From Favolaschia claudopus (taxonomy: Eukaryota; Basidiomycota; Agaricomycetes; Agaricales; Mycenaceae), in the NCBI GenBank assembly GCA_037176885.1, contig JAWWNJ010000148.1, forward strand, positions 1-64,000: 64,000 bases of DNA, written 5' to 3'. The translations under genes and the position numbers were made by a program. Of this stretch, positions 1 to 11,039 are shown in pieces. Every line of letters begins with the position of its first letter. The first letter of the stretch is position 1. The notes under the pieces were generated by a model, which was not told the DNA's origin, ran no database searches, and saw only the letters and a program-made list of their open reading frames with translations.

Positions 1-1974
1 CCCTCGACCTTGACCTCAACTCCCGCTCCACCACCACTGCCGCATGCCACTTCTCCTGCACCCCCAACTTCTTAAATGGCTCGGATAAAGCTAGCGCCAA
101 CGGCGGCATCTCCCCCGCACCTATCTCCCCTGGCTACTCCAGACATGTGCCCAGCGCCACGAGTATCGCGATGGATGCTGCTGGTTTAGGATCTGTTGGT
201 AGTGGTGGTGGTGAGTATCCGAAGGAGTACAGCATCTTCGTGGGGGATTTGGCCCCGGAGACGTCGAATAGTGATTTGGTTGCTGTGCATGTTACCGTCC
301 TTTTGTAATCTCGATCCGACACTGACAAAACGCATGCAGGTCTTCCGCAATCCGGTGCTCGGGTTGAGGAACGACCGTGCGCCGAAGTTTATCAGGCCGT
401 TCGCGAGCTGCAAGAGCGCAAAGATTATGCTGGATCCGGTGACGGGGGTCAGTCGCGGGTATGGGTTTGTTAGGTGAGTTTGACTATTTAAGATATTGCG
501 CAGAGATGCTGATGATTCGTCGTAGATTCACGGACGAGGCGGACCAGCAGCGTGCGTTGATTGAGATGCATGGGCTGTATTGTCTTTCGCGGCCGAGTGC
601 GTGTTTTTATTCCCTCTATTACATCGAGATAATGCTAACTACTTGAATAGTGCGTGTCTCTCTTGCGACAGCCAAATTCAAGCCTCAGCCACCGTCTGAG
701 TTGCCTGTGTCGGTATCGGCGCCAGGAGGTTATCCAGGCGTCTGGCTTCCCACTTCGGTCTCTGGCGACCAACACCCACACCAGCTGTCTCCGTACCAGC
801 CTCCGCCGCCTAGTGTCTCTGCGCCTATCGCTGAGCATTATCCCAATGGCGAGCCTCCAGGTGAGTGAGTACCCGTAAAGGTGGATTCACTAAAAGCGCG
901 AGTGGTCCCGAATACTTCGCTTTAGGACCCAGCCCCAACGGACCTCTTACTCCAGACGGTGGTGGTGGCGGCGGCGGCGGCAACTGCAAGCCTCAAGCAG
1001 ACGAATGGCGCCACACCGCCCAAGGGCGTGCAATTCTCGGGAACCTCATCGGACTCAACGGCGAGCAGCTTACCAGCACCGACCCATACAACACCACAGT
1101 ATTCGTTGGTGGGCTGAGTCTGCTTGTGGGCGAGGACACGTTGCGGACGTTTTTTTGCGCCGTTCGGGGAGATTCATTATGTGAAGGTTCCGGTGGGGAA
1201 GCATTGTGGGTTTGTGCAGTTTGTGAGGAAGGCGGATGCGGAGAGGGCGATTGGAAAGATGCAGGGGTTCCGGTGGGCGGGAGTAGAATTCGGTTGAGTT
1301 GGGGGAGGAGTCAGTGTGAGTTTTTACCGTTCTCAATTCGAGGGAAATGCTGATATCGTGGACTCATCATAGATAAAGCCGCGCAAGCAGCTGCTCAGGC
1401 GGCTCAGGCTGCACTCGCGCAGCAAGGTCATCATGTCCGGGCGCATTCCCATTCGCATATACTCGTCGTCCAGCCTCCGCCGCCGTCCACGCAGCAGATG
1501 CCCGTTTTCCCGCAGCAGATCGTCCCTCCCATTCCGCCTGCTGCTGCAGTAGCGTCAAGTGCAGCAGGAGCAAATGGGGTTGCGAATGGCATTACGCCAG
1601 CGATGCCGGACGGGATGACGCACGAGCAGGCTGTGGCGCTTTTGCAGAAGTTTCAGATGCAGGGATTTGCGGCCTTTTCTGGGCCTCCGGCTGGTGTTGT
1701 GAATGGGAATGGATATAATGGGTATGGGCCGGCGACGACGCCTGCGAATGTGAATGGGGGGTATGCGGGTGCGAATGGGGCGGGGAATGAGCAGCCGCAT
1801 AGGAATGGGGGCTATCATGCTTCGTCCCCGAATTCAGGGGGTGGGGGTGTGGAGGAGGGGCAGAGCAATGGGCAGCAGCAAGCTCAGCAACAGCAGCAGC
1901 CGCACTTCACGGACGAAAGTCGGAAGGTGCAAGAGGGGCCGTTTGGGGATGCGCAGGATGCGGCGCAGGAAGTG
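1..1974 (+). CDS. RRM RNA-binding protein, Nam8/Ngr1/Csx1-like, 5' partial
   Basis: This is the 3' part of a gene for a multi-RRM protein that would bind mRNA or U1-snRNP-associated RNA, as yeast Nam8/Ngr1 and fission yeast Csx1 do. The frame is open from the window edge. Readable exons are about 3-284, 340-473, 526-596, 651-860, 926-1315 and 1373-1974, joined by GT-AG introns of 48-65 bp. The first RRM shows SIFVGDL and RGYGFVRF. A second begins at TTVFVGGL (about 1093) and continues with GFVQFVRKADAERAIGKMQG. The tail is rich in Ala, Gly, Asn and Gln. Two indels disturb the last RRM: an extra T in the T7 run at 1150-1156 and one missing base near 1270. Together they restore the frame, so they are either sequencing errors or decay. 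The 3' end meets Helitron sequence at about 2.0 kb, so the true stop is uncertain; the frame closes at 2040. Confidence 0.82.
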
Positions 1975-2188
1975 GTGAGCTTATATTGTCTCTTTCTCTC
2001 TGGGGCCGCTACTCGACCTCAACGATGCTATTGCAAATGATGCACAAACTGTCTTAGGTGATCGCGGGCAGCGTTATATCCTGCCTTCATCCTAGAGTAC
2101 ATCGGAGGATCTCGCTTTATATTTCAGCTTTACCAGGACTCGCTTGCCATTGCAAAATTTGCAGGAAAGCCAGATTGGTTCTTAACAA

Positions 2189-2387
2189 TAGAGACTTTGC
2201 GGAAGCCACCGGTAGCTATTTGTGGCTCTTCGTGTGCAATAGTTCTTTGAGCCTCCCGCTAGAGTTAGCCACCATAGCATCCCGTGAATAGGTAGTACAA
2301 ATGGTGGCTAATCTACCCAGAGGCTGTCATCCGGTCCCGATAAAAATTAGCCACCAATAGCCACCAGTGGCTACCGCAAAGTCTCTA
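2189..2387. mobile_element. MITE inside Helitron Rep, TA target site
   Basis: Terminal inverted repeats of about 39 bp start TAGAGACTTTGCGG and end with its complement CCGCAAAGTCTCTA. The interior also has GCCACC-type inverted blocks. If the element proper is GAGACTTTG...CAAAGTCTC, it is flanked by TA on both sides, as for Tc1/mariner-type elements. It splits the Helitron frame between FLT and MKDALLPGQ. Confidence 0.8.
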
Positions 2388-2865
2388 ATGAAGGATGCAC
2401 TTCTTCCCGGACAGACATATTCTGATGGCCCAGATTTGGTCACCCGGGTTTTCCGTCAAAAAGTCCGCATTTTGCTAAATTACGTCAAGAATGGTGCGTT
2501 TGGTGACATTATAGGCATTGTGTATACGATTGAGTTCCAGAAGCGTGGCCTACCACATCTCCATCTGTTGATCTTCTTGAGGGCTTATGCTCGCTTGAAA
2601 AATGCTGAAGATATAGATCGTGTCATCTCTGCACAGCTGCCTGATGAGAATGAACATCCAGTCTTATATCAATTGGTGAAGAAACTTATGGTTCACAATC
2701 CCTGTGGTGCAGAAAACCCCGCCGCCCCATGTATGAAAGACGGGAAATGTTCAAAAGGATACCCTAAACCATTCAGAGCTAAAACTGAACTTTCTCATGA
2801 TGGTTACACTTTATATGCACGCCCTGACAATGGGTGCCAGTTTATCAATGAAAAGGGTCAGACTA

Positions 2866-3380
2866 GGGTCGTGTTTTTACATAATTGCCAGCCCAATTAT
2901 AAACGGTTTTCTAATTTTTGTTTGTGAACAGGGTGTTTATAAACCGGTTTACAAACACGTCGGCAAGATTGGCCCAAAATCGGATTTTTCCCGTCGTTTA
3001 CTCGATTTTTCGCCTCCGTGAGCTTGAGGGAGGTGATTGGCACGATTTGAGGCAGACAACAGCAAAAAATCTGCCCAAATTTGCTGGATCTTTCCTTTTT
3101 GAGCCAATTTCTGGCCATCAGACTTGCGTGATTGATGTATCGGCACACTCCGAAGCTGTGATTTCATAGCAGAATGTGCACAAATTAGAAATGAATGTTG
3201 TATGGCTGTCTGGCCGGCACTGATCTTGACAAACTTGTGAGCAGGCTGGGCCTTCCAAGGCGCATTCAACACAGCCACAATGAATTAAAAACCAACGATT
3301 CTGGGCAGAACCATTTGAAAACCGGTTTATAAACCGGTGTTTATAAACATGTTTACAAACTTGATCAATAAACAAGACCC
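2866..3380. mobile_element. Second non-autonomous insertion in Helitron Rep
   Basis: This block of about 515 bp interrupts the Helitron between KGQTR and VDNRWIVP. Its ends are imperfect inverted repeats: GGGTCGTGTTTTTAC on the left against GGGTCTTGTTTATTG in the complement of the right. Inner inverted blocks carry TTTATAAACCGG (2938-2950 and 3321-3348). I could not fix a TSD, so both borders are within about 10 bp. Confidence 0.6.
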
Positions 3381-4213
3381 AAGGTCAGTTGACAACCGCT
3401 GGATTGTTCCCCCCTCTCCAAGGTAATGATAAGCTGTTTTTGTGTGTGAATTTGCTGACTCATATGTTATAGAGCAATTCTTGAATTCAAATGCCACATG
3501 AACATCGAGTGCTGCATTTCTATCAAAGCAACCAAATATATTCACAAATATGTATTCAAGGGTCATGATCGGGGCACTTTGACAATAGAGCAACAGAACG
3601 ATGAAATCAAGCTTCATCTTGATAGCCGCTATATCTCTGCCTGTGAGGCAACTTGGCGGCTTCTCAGATTTGAGATGCATGAAGAGTTGCCAACAGTTGT
3701 TCGCCTCCAAGTACACCTTCCTGATCAGCAAAGTATTATCTATGATGAAGATGATGATCCCCAAGAAATTGTTGAACATGCAGCTGCCAAAGACACTACT
3801 CTTACAGCATATTTCAAGGCTAATGCAGCTCTCTCTGCAGCTCGGCGAGTTCTATATCAGCAATTCCCTCAGACTTTTGTTTGGCTGAAAAAAGAGACAA
3901 AATGGAAAATTCGAGAGAGAGGATTTGCCATAGGGCGAATGTTTGGACCTTCAGCTGGAGAACGATTCTATCTTCGTACACTTCTCACAGTTGTACGAGG
4001 TGCAACATCTTTTGAAGATCTCAGGACTGTAGACGGTGTTGTCCACCCTACATTTTATGCTTCATGTCTTGCCCGTACGCGTGGATTGCGTGAAGATGAT
4101 AACGAATGGGAGCAATGTTTTGAGGAAGCAGCTGTAATGCAGACTGGACATCAACTGCGTCAACTATTTGCAACTATTATCAAGGAAAATTGGCCACTCC
4201 ATGACCCAGTTGC

Positions 4214-4467
4214 TGTCAGGACATGAATTTGTTCGTTCGCATCATTCCAAGTTGGGATGTTCCTTATCTCTTGATATCTATCTACATCTATATACTCCCC
4301 GTAGTTGAGTATGGTCTACAATCAATCACTCTTACTCTTAACCCCCATCTTGACCTCTGAGTCTTTCTCTCTTGTGCCCCTCCGTGTGCTCCTGCACCTG
4401 CACTCCAGCAGCTCTTGTTCCGATCGAGCTCTATCGGCTTCCAGCCACCTCGGTTTATATTCTGATA
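4214..4467 (+). repeat. Solo LTR of a copia-type element, 5-bp TSD
   Basis: A 254-bp block begins TGTCAGGACATG and ends TTCTGATA, and is flanked by GTTGC on both sides (4209-4213 and 4468-4472). It is closely similar to the LTR at 38474-38724 and to the LTR fragment at 29015-29119. It contains a TATATA-like box and the same start-like ATGGTCTAC. It lies in the Helitron frame and leaves only one LTR, so this is the product of LTR-LTR recombination. Confidence 0.88.
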
Positions 4468-4844
4468 GTTGCTTTATGGGATCGCTTTAAAGTCAGCATG
4501 TGTGATGATCTCCGCCATAAACTGATTCATAAGAGCATTCCAAATCCAACTGAGGAGCAAGTCTATGATTATGGCCTATACCTGTTAGATTCTATTCTGC
4601 ATGGTTCAGGAAAGTCATTGAATGATTTCAAACCTATGCCCATACCAGTTGAAGACTGGGGTCAGCTTGAGGAGAATCGTCTCATTGCTGAGCAGCTAAA
4701 TTATGATCGGGAGGAACAACAGAACCTTGCTCAACCTCGGATTGCTGGGCTCAATTTAGAGCAACGGGTTGCCTTTGATGCTATCATGGAGTCAGTGACT
4801 CAAGATGACCCAAAATTATTCTTTTTAAATGGACCTGGGGGGAC

Positions 4845-6309
4845 CAAGTAGTGCTGCCGCAAGGTGAGGTCGAGGTACCTCAAGGTGATGGGCCATCAAC
4901 CTTGGTGCACCTTGAGGTGACATCACCTTGCCTCAAGGTGGCGGCCTCGGTCATCCATATTTGGAAATCCACCGTCCCACGGCCTTGAACTTCACTCTTT
5001 CTACATTGTTGTGTTCATTGACGCCCTGTAGAGTGGGAGAAAAGTGTCTAATATGTTACACAAGACAATATGTACTGCTTTTGTGAAGCAAGAAGTTTTT
5101 TGGGGCTCATGATAGAGCTACATATGATTAATGTGTTTCATAGGAAAAGAGTAGTATAGATTGAATGAATCACGGCTACCATGGCTTAAAATGTCACATA
5201 GAGCTACCACAGTTGCTGAAGTTTCATGTAGAGACAAAGACTGACCAACTCTTCCTCATTTTCGGTAGGTTTGTGAGCAAATGGGCTTTACAGTGTTCAA
5301 TTACCCACAGATGAGTTTACGGGAACCAGCTGCATAAAATGGGCGGTTAAAGCACATTTATCAATTCAACAGTATGTAACACGCTTTTGCGAGACTAATG
5401 CTGAGCCCAGAACATTTGAAAAGTCTTCTGAACCTCAATTTTACATGCAAGTCAAAATCAACAAATATATATCCATTGAGCGTAAGAAATACATTATAAC
5501 GCGTAAATCTGTCTTTCTTAAGAGTAGGTACACAGTATTTACCGGAATTCCAACACACTGAATGCGAGAGAGGGTTAAATTAGCAGTCGAAAGTAAACCG
5601 CGACGCGAGTGTCACAGACTGTCACGCGTGTTTGCGTAACATCAAAGTGATGTGTCCGAAAACAGTATCGAGGCGCCATCACCTCGACTACCATACAAAG
5701 TAATGGAGCCAAGGTGAGGTCACCTCGCCTCCGAGGGCCTCCACCTTGCGGCAGCACTAGGACCAAGGGCCTTCGGAGATAAGAAATTTCCTTATATAGA
5801 AGGGGGGAGGGGGGGTCCCAAGGGCCTCGAGAAAAAACTTTCATATCATTTTTTGTAACTCGGTTCTGAGGGTTGTATGCAGCAGATATATGCTAGGTAC
5901 GTTGTTCCAACGTTGTTCTGCAGCCTTATTTTAGCAATTCAGTACTTCAGATCCAACTCTGGCCACCATTGTCACCGTCAGATGGGTTTGACCGCCGCTC
6001 AGGCCTCTCGGCAGCTCGGCTGTCAGTGTGTATGCTGTTGTTTGGTCCAGAAGACTGGTTGCTGACATTGAGAAATATCAATTTTGCACAGTGCAGGTAC
6101 GTGGAACTGTGCAAAATAACAGATTGTTCGCTTCAAATGCTGATGTTGAGTCCGAAAACACATAAATTTGATACTGGGCGGTGGGAAGATCACGTGAATT
6201 TACCATATAAGGCATATTACGGCAGCAGGACGGGAGGGGGGGTCGCCCGAAGTCGCTGAAAAAAAAACTTCGACCCCCGGTACGGATTTCGCGGATCGGT
6301 ATCCCCTTG
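4845..6309. mobile_element. hAT-type non-autonomous element in the Walker A motif
   Basis: The ends are CAAGGGCC on the left and CCCCTTG on the right, flanked by a perfect 8-bp TSD GGGGGGAC (4837-4844 and 6310-6317). The interior has no convincing ORF. A second element (4849-5759) sits four bases inside its left end. The CAAGGGG-type terminus recurs in the element at 30693-31117, so they are probably one family. Confidence 0.82.
4849..5759. mobile_element. Nested hAT-type element, 8-bp TSD
   Basis: This is 911 bp long with ends TAGTGCTGCCGCAAGG and CCTTGCGGCAGCACTA (shown on the plus strand) and an 8-bp TSD GGACCAAG (4841-4848 and 5760-5767). Both features are typical of hAT elements. Repeated AAGGTG and CCTCAAGGTG blocks occur near both ends. 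No transposase ORF is visible. It was inserted into the element at 4845-6309 and is therefore younger. Confidence 0.87.
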
Positions 6310-7529
6310 GGGGGGACTGGAAAAACACATGTCTATAACACTCTGTGTTACGCCTTGCGTGGGGAAGGCATGATTGTTCTCTGTGTTGCATCTTCAGGTA
6401 TTGCTGCTTTGCTACTCATTGGAGGCAGAACAGCTCATAAATTCCAATCCAGCTCTTTGATGGGAAGACCTGTCCTATCTCAAAGGGGACACTGCTTGCA
6501 GATCTCCTAAAACGGGTGAAGCTCATCATCTGCGATGAATTACCTGCGCAAGATCGACGTGCACCAGAGGCTGTGGATCTTACTATGCAGGATATTCGAA
6601 ATGATCCCCGCCCATATGGAGGCACAACTGTTGTATATGGAGGTGACTTCCAGCAGACATTGCCTGTAGTCGTCAAAGGTGGAAGAGAGCAGATAGTGGG
6701 TGCCTGCATCCAGCGCTCGCGTCTGTGGTCCAAGGTCCATCAGCTTCATCTGAGTCCTGACTCAGAATATGCGTCTTGGAGGCCCTAATGCACGGCAAGA
6801 AGATAAAGACTTTACACAGTGGCTTTTGGATGTTGGACATGGCCGCCGCACAGATCCTGCTCACAATATCACGCTTCCTGAGGTTATGAAACTGACAAGC
6901 AATACCCTCAAATGCTTGACTACCCACAAGTTGAAACAATACCTGGCAATCACCAACAGGACAGATATTTCTTGGAGGGCACAATAGTTTCTGCACGCAA
7001 TGATGATGTGGATGAGCTGAACCTTCTGCTACTTGAAAAATTCACTGGAGTGGAATCTCTTTACAACAGTGCAGACTCAGTAATCACAGAGGAGGGTGTT
7101 GATGCCAATGACATCCAATATCCAATTGAATATCTCAATTCTATTCGGGCCTCAGGATTACCTTTAGCAAAACTGCGGCTTAAAGTTGGATGTCCTATCA
7201 TGATACTCCGAAACTTAGATGCAGCTCGAGGTCTATGCAATGGCTCTCGAGGAATTCTTACCAGAATGTCTGCTCGAGTTCTTGAAATAAGACTCCTGGG
7301 AGGTGACCACAGCGGCGAAACTGCCTTGATCCCTCGCATTACCATTTCTCCCCCTGTTGAACAAGTTGCGATTCACATGAAACGCCGCCAATTTCCTGTC
7401 CGCTTGGCCTTTGCTATGACCATAAACAAAGCACACGGCCAGTCAGTTGCCCATGTAGGGTTAGACCTTCGTACAGATAATCAATATGGCCCAAACTCTA
7501 CTGCATCGAGAATTGCCAGAGGTTGACGG

Positions 7530-8200
7530 AACAGAATACTTGTAAGTAACTTAATCTAAACAGCGGAATCCGTGTGCCGATTAGCAAGAAAATCACGGGT
7601 TCAGACTTTATATACGTTTGAACGACTGTCTTCAAAAAAGTTTATAAAGTCTTGTTTACGAGACTAGGTTCAGACAACAGCAGGAGGCAATAAAACACGA
7701 ATGGTCAAAGCATTATGTAGTTGTTCTGAACTGACAGATACAATGCGGGGGGACTAGGAAGGTCCAGTTGAAAATATGTTGCATGTTCAACGAGGTGCAA
7801 TGAACAATCCCTTCCCGAAGCGGGAGAATTAATTTGGTAGCTCAACTCCATGCATTCAGGTTGAAACAAGATCAAGGTATGTATGTATAAACAAAATGAA
7901 ATGAAAAGAGACATGTCGAGCACCTCGAATGACCACGCATAATCGCACATGGGTAGAAAAATAATAAATAACCCAAGGGCAATAAAGCACATCAGAAATC
8001 CTGAATGTTAGACGCAGGTAAAGAAGTTGGGGACCAAGTGGGATGTAACACAATTATTGGAAGGTGATTTCTAAACATGACTCGGAAGCCGACAAACTGG
8101 GTGAGTTGTATTTCCGCTTCATGCTCCTTCCGTCCCTTAAATATTCTGTTTAGTGGGCAGCTAGTCCGGTTGGAGCGTTTGCTCAAGGCAATACGGCGAG
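7530..8200. other. No gene seen; short shared motif
   Basis: No coding frame or RNA gene stands out. The block near 7640-7672 (TATAAAGTCTTGTT then ACGAGACTA) recurs at 11950-11977, so the region probably holds the end of a dispersed repeat. Confidence 0.4.
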
Positions 8201-8206
8201 CCAGAT

Positions 8207-8545
8207 TTGCGCCAGTGTTTGCAACTTGTAAGTTATCTTGAGTCTCCGGCGCAGTCGCCCCTTGCGCCAGAACATATTCCGTCTTTCATACAAGCAAACT
8301 TGTGTCGTCCTTTTGCAAAATTGGTTGCCCTTTCTGATCGTCTTCGGGGAAAGACCGATAGCCTTGGTGCGCGTCTCAAAGCCCTGCATTCTCATTTGTT
8401 TTCTCAGTGTCAGTTCACAGGCACACCCGAATGCGAAGCTAGCTTCGATCGCGAGTTTGCTGTGGGTCCAGGCGGAATTCACGGCCTAATTGCTAATATG
8501 TCTCCGGCCTATCGTGTCCTAGCTGCTAGTAAACCTTTCATTTAA
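8207..8545 (+). CDS. Unrecognised small ORF or exon
   Basis: A frame of about 112 codons ends at a TAA just before a small inverted-repeat element. I do not recognise the product. It has no clear signal peptide, membrane span or known motif. The first codons may not be coding. It could be a last exon, a gene remnant or chance. Its neighbours are a gene-free stretch on the left and a convergent minus-strand gene on the right. Confidence 0.2.
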   Translation: MRQCLQLVSYLESPAQSPLAPEHIPSFIQANLCRPFAKLVALSDRLRGKTDSLGARLKALHSHLFSQCQFTGTPECEASFDREFAVGPGGIHGLIANMSPAYRVLAASKPFI

Positions 8546-8656
8546 TCGGAGGAATTAGCTTTATCTTCAAATTTGGCTTCAAACTTGTCAACTCTTGGAC
8601 GGATTTCAACGGCATTTTTTCAATAGTGATTTTTTGCCAGAATCCTCCGATTGAAT
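8545..8656. repeat. Short inverted-repeat element (MITE-like)
   Basis: The outer bases ATCGGAGGAATT on the left and AATCCTCCGAT on the right are near-complements about 110 bp apart. A single end-like copy (CAATCGGAGGAAT) also occurs near 61631. The element lies between the 3' ends of two convergent frames. Confidence 0.45.
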
Positions 8657-8699
8657 GTAAGATATGTATATCCATTATATACATGTCCATGTGTATACT

Positions 8700-9945
8700 T
8701 TAATTTTTGCGGCTCAGTCCTGCTCGGTCCTGGAGGTGCGAGGACGGGCAAATAGTGAAACCATGTGCCATCACAAAACAAACAAGTACTCACAATCCAG
8801 ATATCCGACCGCGGATGCCCAGCCCCATGCATAGCCAGAATCATAGCGCGTTGCGCACGGACGAATTCAGAGGGCAGTTGGTTAACATTTTCCTGGACCA
8901 GATCAAGGAACAGGTCACCGTTCAGATCCAGAGGCTCTCCCAGCTCATACTGAATTGCTAACAGCTGCAGCAATGTTCTTCCGACACCTAAAACCCGACG
9001 GTTCAACTCATCACTTGAGACAGTGGCAGGGCGACGTGTCTGCAACTGTTCCGTTGGCCGTATCATCAAGGCCAACAGTTCATTGCAAGGCTCATGCGGC
9101 CCGCCGGGAAGCCATAGACTAATTATCTCCTGGTCGTCTCGATGATTTTCTGGCCTATCCATGAAGTATTGATTGTACGAATCAATGACAGGATGATCGG
9201 AAGGGAAGGTGACCAAGATATGGACCAAAGTAGGAAGAGCTGCGTCGAAGATTTTGATGAGAGCGTGGTCATCGGGAATACTGTCCGAGTTGAAAGCAGG
9301 GATACGGATTTTCCCGAGCTGTGAAGTGATACCTCAGCAGACTGCACTCATCGTGAAGTTGAATCTTACCTGTCCAGGTGCAAGCTTGACTTTCAAAATT
9401 GCGTCCACAAAACCGCGATGCCGGTGTATTATCCGAGAAGGAGGTCCGAATTCTCCTTCACCGAGTGGCCTCCCAATGCAATGGAGGTATCGGAATTCAA
9501 ATTCTCGACTTGGTCTCTGCGCGGAAGGTCGGTGCTTCGTAAATTGAGCTGGATACCATAACACGCTTTCATCTCCCCAATTTCCTTCAGCTCGTGGGTC
9601 TGGCAGAAGGATAACCTCCTTGGACCGAAATCTAAACCACAGGTCAAAAGAAATAGAGTGTAGACGAAATTATTTGCATACGTGTCGTCGCCGTTTGAAA
9701 TCTCACCACAGAAAGTACAGTTGACGGGGTTGAGCTCAGAAGCGTCACTCTCCGACCGTGTCAACTGGGCATCTGGTGCGGTGCTTGCCTTGACAGCCTC
9801 CAAAATCGCGTGATCCACAGAGTGCAGTCACTTGCTTCAAATGTGCAGGTGTATCCCTTTTTTGCCATTTGTTGCACGGAAACAAGAGTACTGCCAAAGG
9901 AGGGAACATCTTGGGGAACAATGCACGTAGTTTAACATCAGACAT
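8700..9945 (-). CDS. Unknown multi-exon gene
   Basis: A spliced gene can be followed on the minus strand. It starts MSDVKLRALFPK at 9945, probably has a short intron near 9800, and then reads NPVNCTFCGEISNGDD. An intron with donor GTATGCAA follows, then FRSKEVILLPDP and PPSRIIHRHRGFVDAILKVK. After another intron the next exon reads LGKIRIPAFNSDSIPDDHAL. A GTGAGTAC intron precedes a short final exon ending SRKN and the stop at 8700-8702. The phases of the last three introns agree. A single CxxC pair is the only motif. I do not recognise the family, and predicted location and function are unknown. The first intron is the weak point. Upstream minus-strand frames (10.7-11.0 kb) might belong to the same or another gene. 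Confidence 0.55.
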
Positions 9946-9949
9946 CCCC

Positions 9950-10690
9950 CTCTTAGTTTTGCAGGATAGACGGATTATTCCACTCCCAATTGCCTCTTGA
10001 TTGCCTCACAGTACAGCTCCGGACAATCAAAGTCAACAATTTTATTTTCGGTCGAACCGGTATCTTCTGGACTTGAGTCCAGAAACGGATTCAGCATCCC
10101 AGAATACGTCTAAAAACAATTTTTTCTGAATTTTCCCACGACAAAAAGGGTTTGGCCAAATTTTTGGGCGGTCTGAACGAAATTGTGTGTACCTTTCTGG
10201 CCCCTCCAGACGAATGTTGACCCAGCCTTCATGGATACTATATGCAACTACTCTGGTCCCTCAGCCCTTTTTGCTTTGAGGAACCCGAAATTGGCAATAG
10301 GGTCATTCACACCTCCCTTTTTGCTTCCCTTTTTCCCCTCCTTTTTCACTGATTTTACAGTTCTACCAAAAAAGCTTGTTAGAACTTGGTTGTTTTTCTC
10401 AACTGCACCTTTTTATACCTCTCAATAGAAAAGTCAACATATATTACGCAAGGACTGAGGTTAATGAGAGGAAGTATGAAAAAGGAAGAATAAAATGAGA
10501 TCAAAAGGGCTCAAAAAGGACGCTCTGAGCGGAGCGTTCACACATTCCTTTTTGCGGCTCCTTTTCACACTAGGAAGCTCCGACTGCGTCGGAAGACACC
10601 TTGCTTGGGGAAGGCACTGATTCATCATATACTGCACACTGATCGTACGGAAAATGTGGCATTTTTTCCCTTTACAATGTAAATAGATCT
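9950..10690. other. No gene seen; A/T-tract-rich DNA
   Basis: The stretch has several CCTTTTT and AAAAAGG tracts on both strands (10300-10350 and 10480-10570) and no convincing coding frame. It may be an old insertion separating the gene at 8.7-9.9 kb from the fragment at 10.7-11.0 kb. Confidence 0.3.
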
Positions 10691-11037
10691 CGAAGTGGAC
10701 CAGGGTGGTATTTTCGGCCAAGAGATTCAGAAGCCCAAAATTTTTGTGGCGACAGGCATCAGCCACTATGCATCCTCTGACACCGTAGACGAACTTCACC
10801 AGCGCTTCAAACGACTCGTCCCCCTGCAGAAACCACGCCTGTGTCACGATCGTCGCCATTCTCGAATCCCGCCAGAAGTTGCTGTCTTCCGCCCAGATCC
10901 TCATTCTGCTCCACATCAAACGGTGGGACCTTTGATTTGCTCCTCTTCTCTGTCTTCGTCATCGCTCCGTCGACATTGAACCTTGATTGGTGTAGTCTCG
11001 ACCGTCTGGAGGCGTGTTGGGGCAGAACTGTCTTCAT
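10690..11037 (-). pseudogene. Gene fragment of unknown family
   Basis: Two overlapping minus-strand frames look like parts of one protein. A basic N-terminal part starts MKTVLPQHASRRS at 11037. A second frame reads MRIWAEDSNFWRDSR and then TQAWFLQGDESFEALVKF before about 10770. The frame change between them could be an intron or an indel. I do not recognise the family. No downstream continuation is clear. Confidence 0.3.
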
Positions 11038-11039
11038 GA

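Larger units (their letters stand above)
2013..4208 (+). pseudogene. Helitron Rep (HUH endonuclease) region, broken
   Basis: This codes for the N-terminal replicase half of a Helitron, which nicks and joins single strands during rolling-circle transposition. Readable blocks are LNDAIANDAQTVLGDRGQRY (from 2016), GGSRFIFQLYQDSLAIAKF (about 2100-2160), then LPGQTYSDGPDLVTRVFRQK and GIVYTIEFQKRGLPHLHLL after the MITE. The last of these is the HUH motif (HLH). After the second insertion come DNRWIVP, an intron at about 3421-3473, KYVFKGHDR and DSRYISACEATWRLL, all hallmarks of Helitron_like_N. Small indels (for example extra bases near 2093) and three insertions make it inactive. The last piece ends exactly at the TSD of the LTR at 4214. 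Confidence 0.85.
2013..7526 (+). mobile_element. Decayed Helitron with at least five later insertions
   Basis: Pieces of one Helitron protein, Rep (HUH rolling-circle) followed by a PIF1-like helicase, run left to right with other elements between them. The order is: Rep start 2013-2188, MITE, Rep 2388-2865, insertion, Rep 3385-4208, solo LTR, helicase start 4473-4844, two nested hAT-type insertions, helicase 6310-7526. I see neither a typical TC 5' end nor a 3' hairpin with CTRR. Both ends may be lost, and the last helicase motif stops abruptly near 7480. The 5' side abuts the 3' end of the RNA-binding protein gene. Confidence 0.85.
4468..7526 (+). pseudogene. Helitron PIF1-like helicase region, broken
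   Basis: This is the C-terminal helicase half of the Helitron protein, which would unwind the donor strand. It reads LNLEQRVAFDAIMESV, then Walker A FLNGPGGT, which is split at 4844. After two nested insertions it resumes at 6310 as [18 protein letters not shown]. Next come IICDEL (Walker B, DE), YGGDFQQTLPVV and, near the end, FAMTINKAHGQSVAHVGLDL. Frameshifts occur near 6510 and 6775. The expected tail (VALSR) is missing. Its split parts line up exactly once the insertions are removed. Confidence 0.85.
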
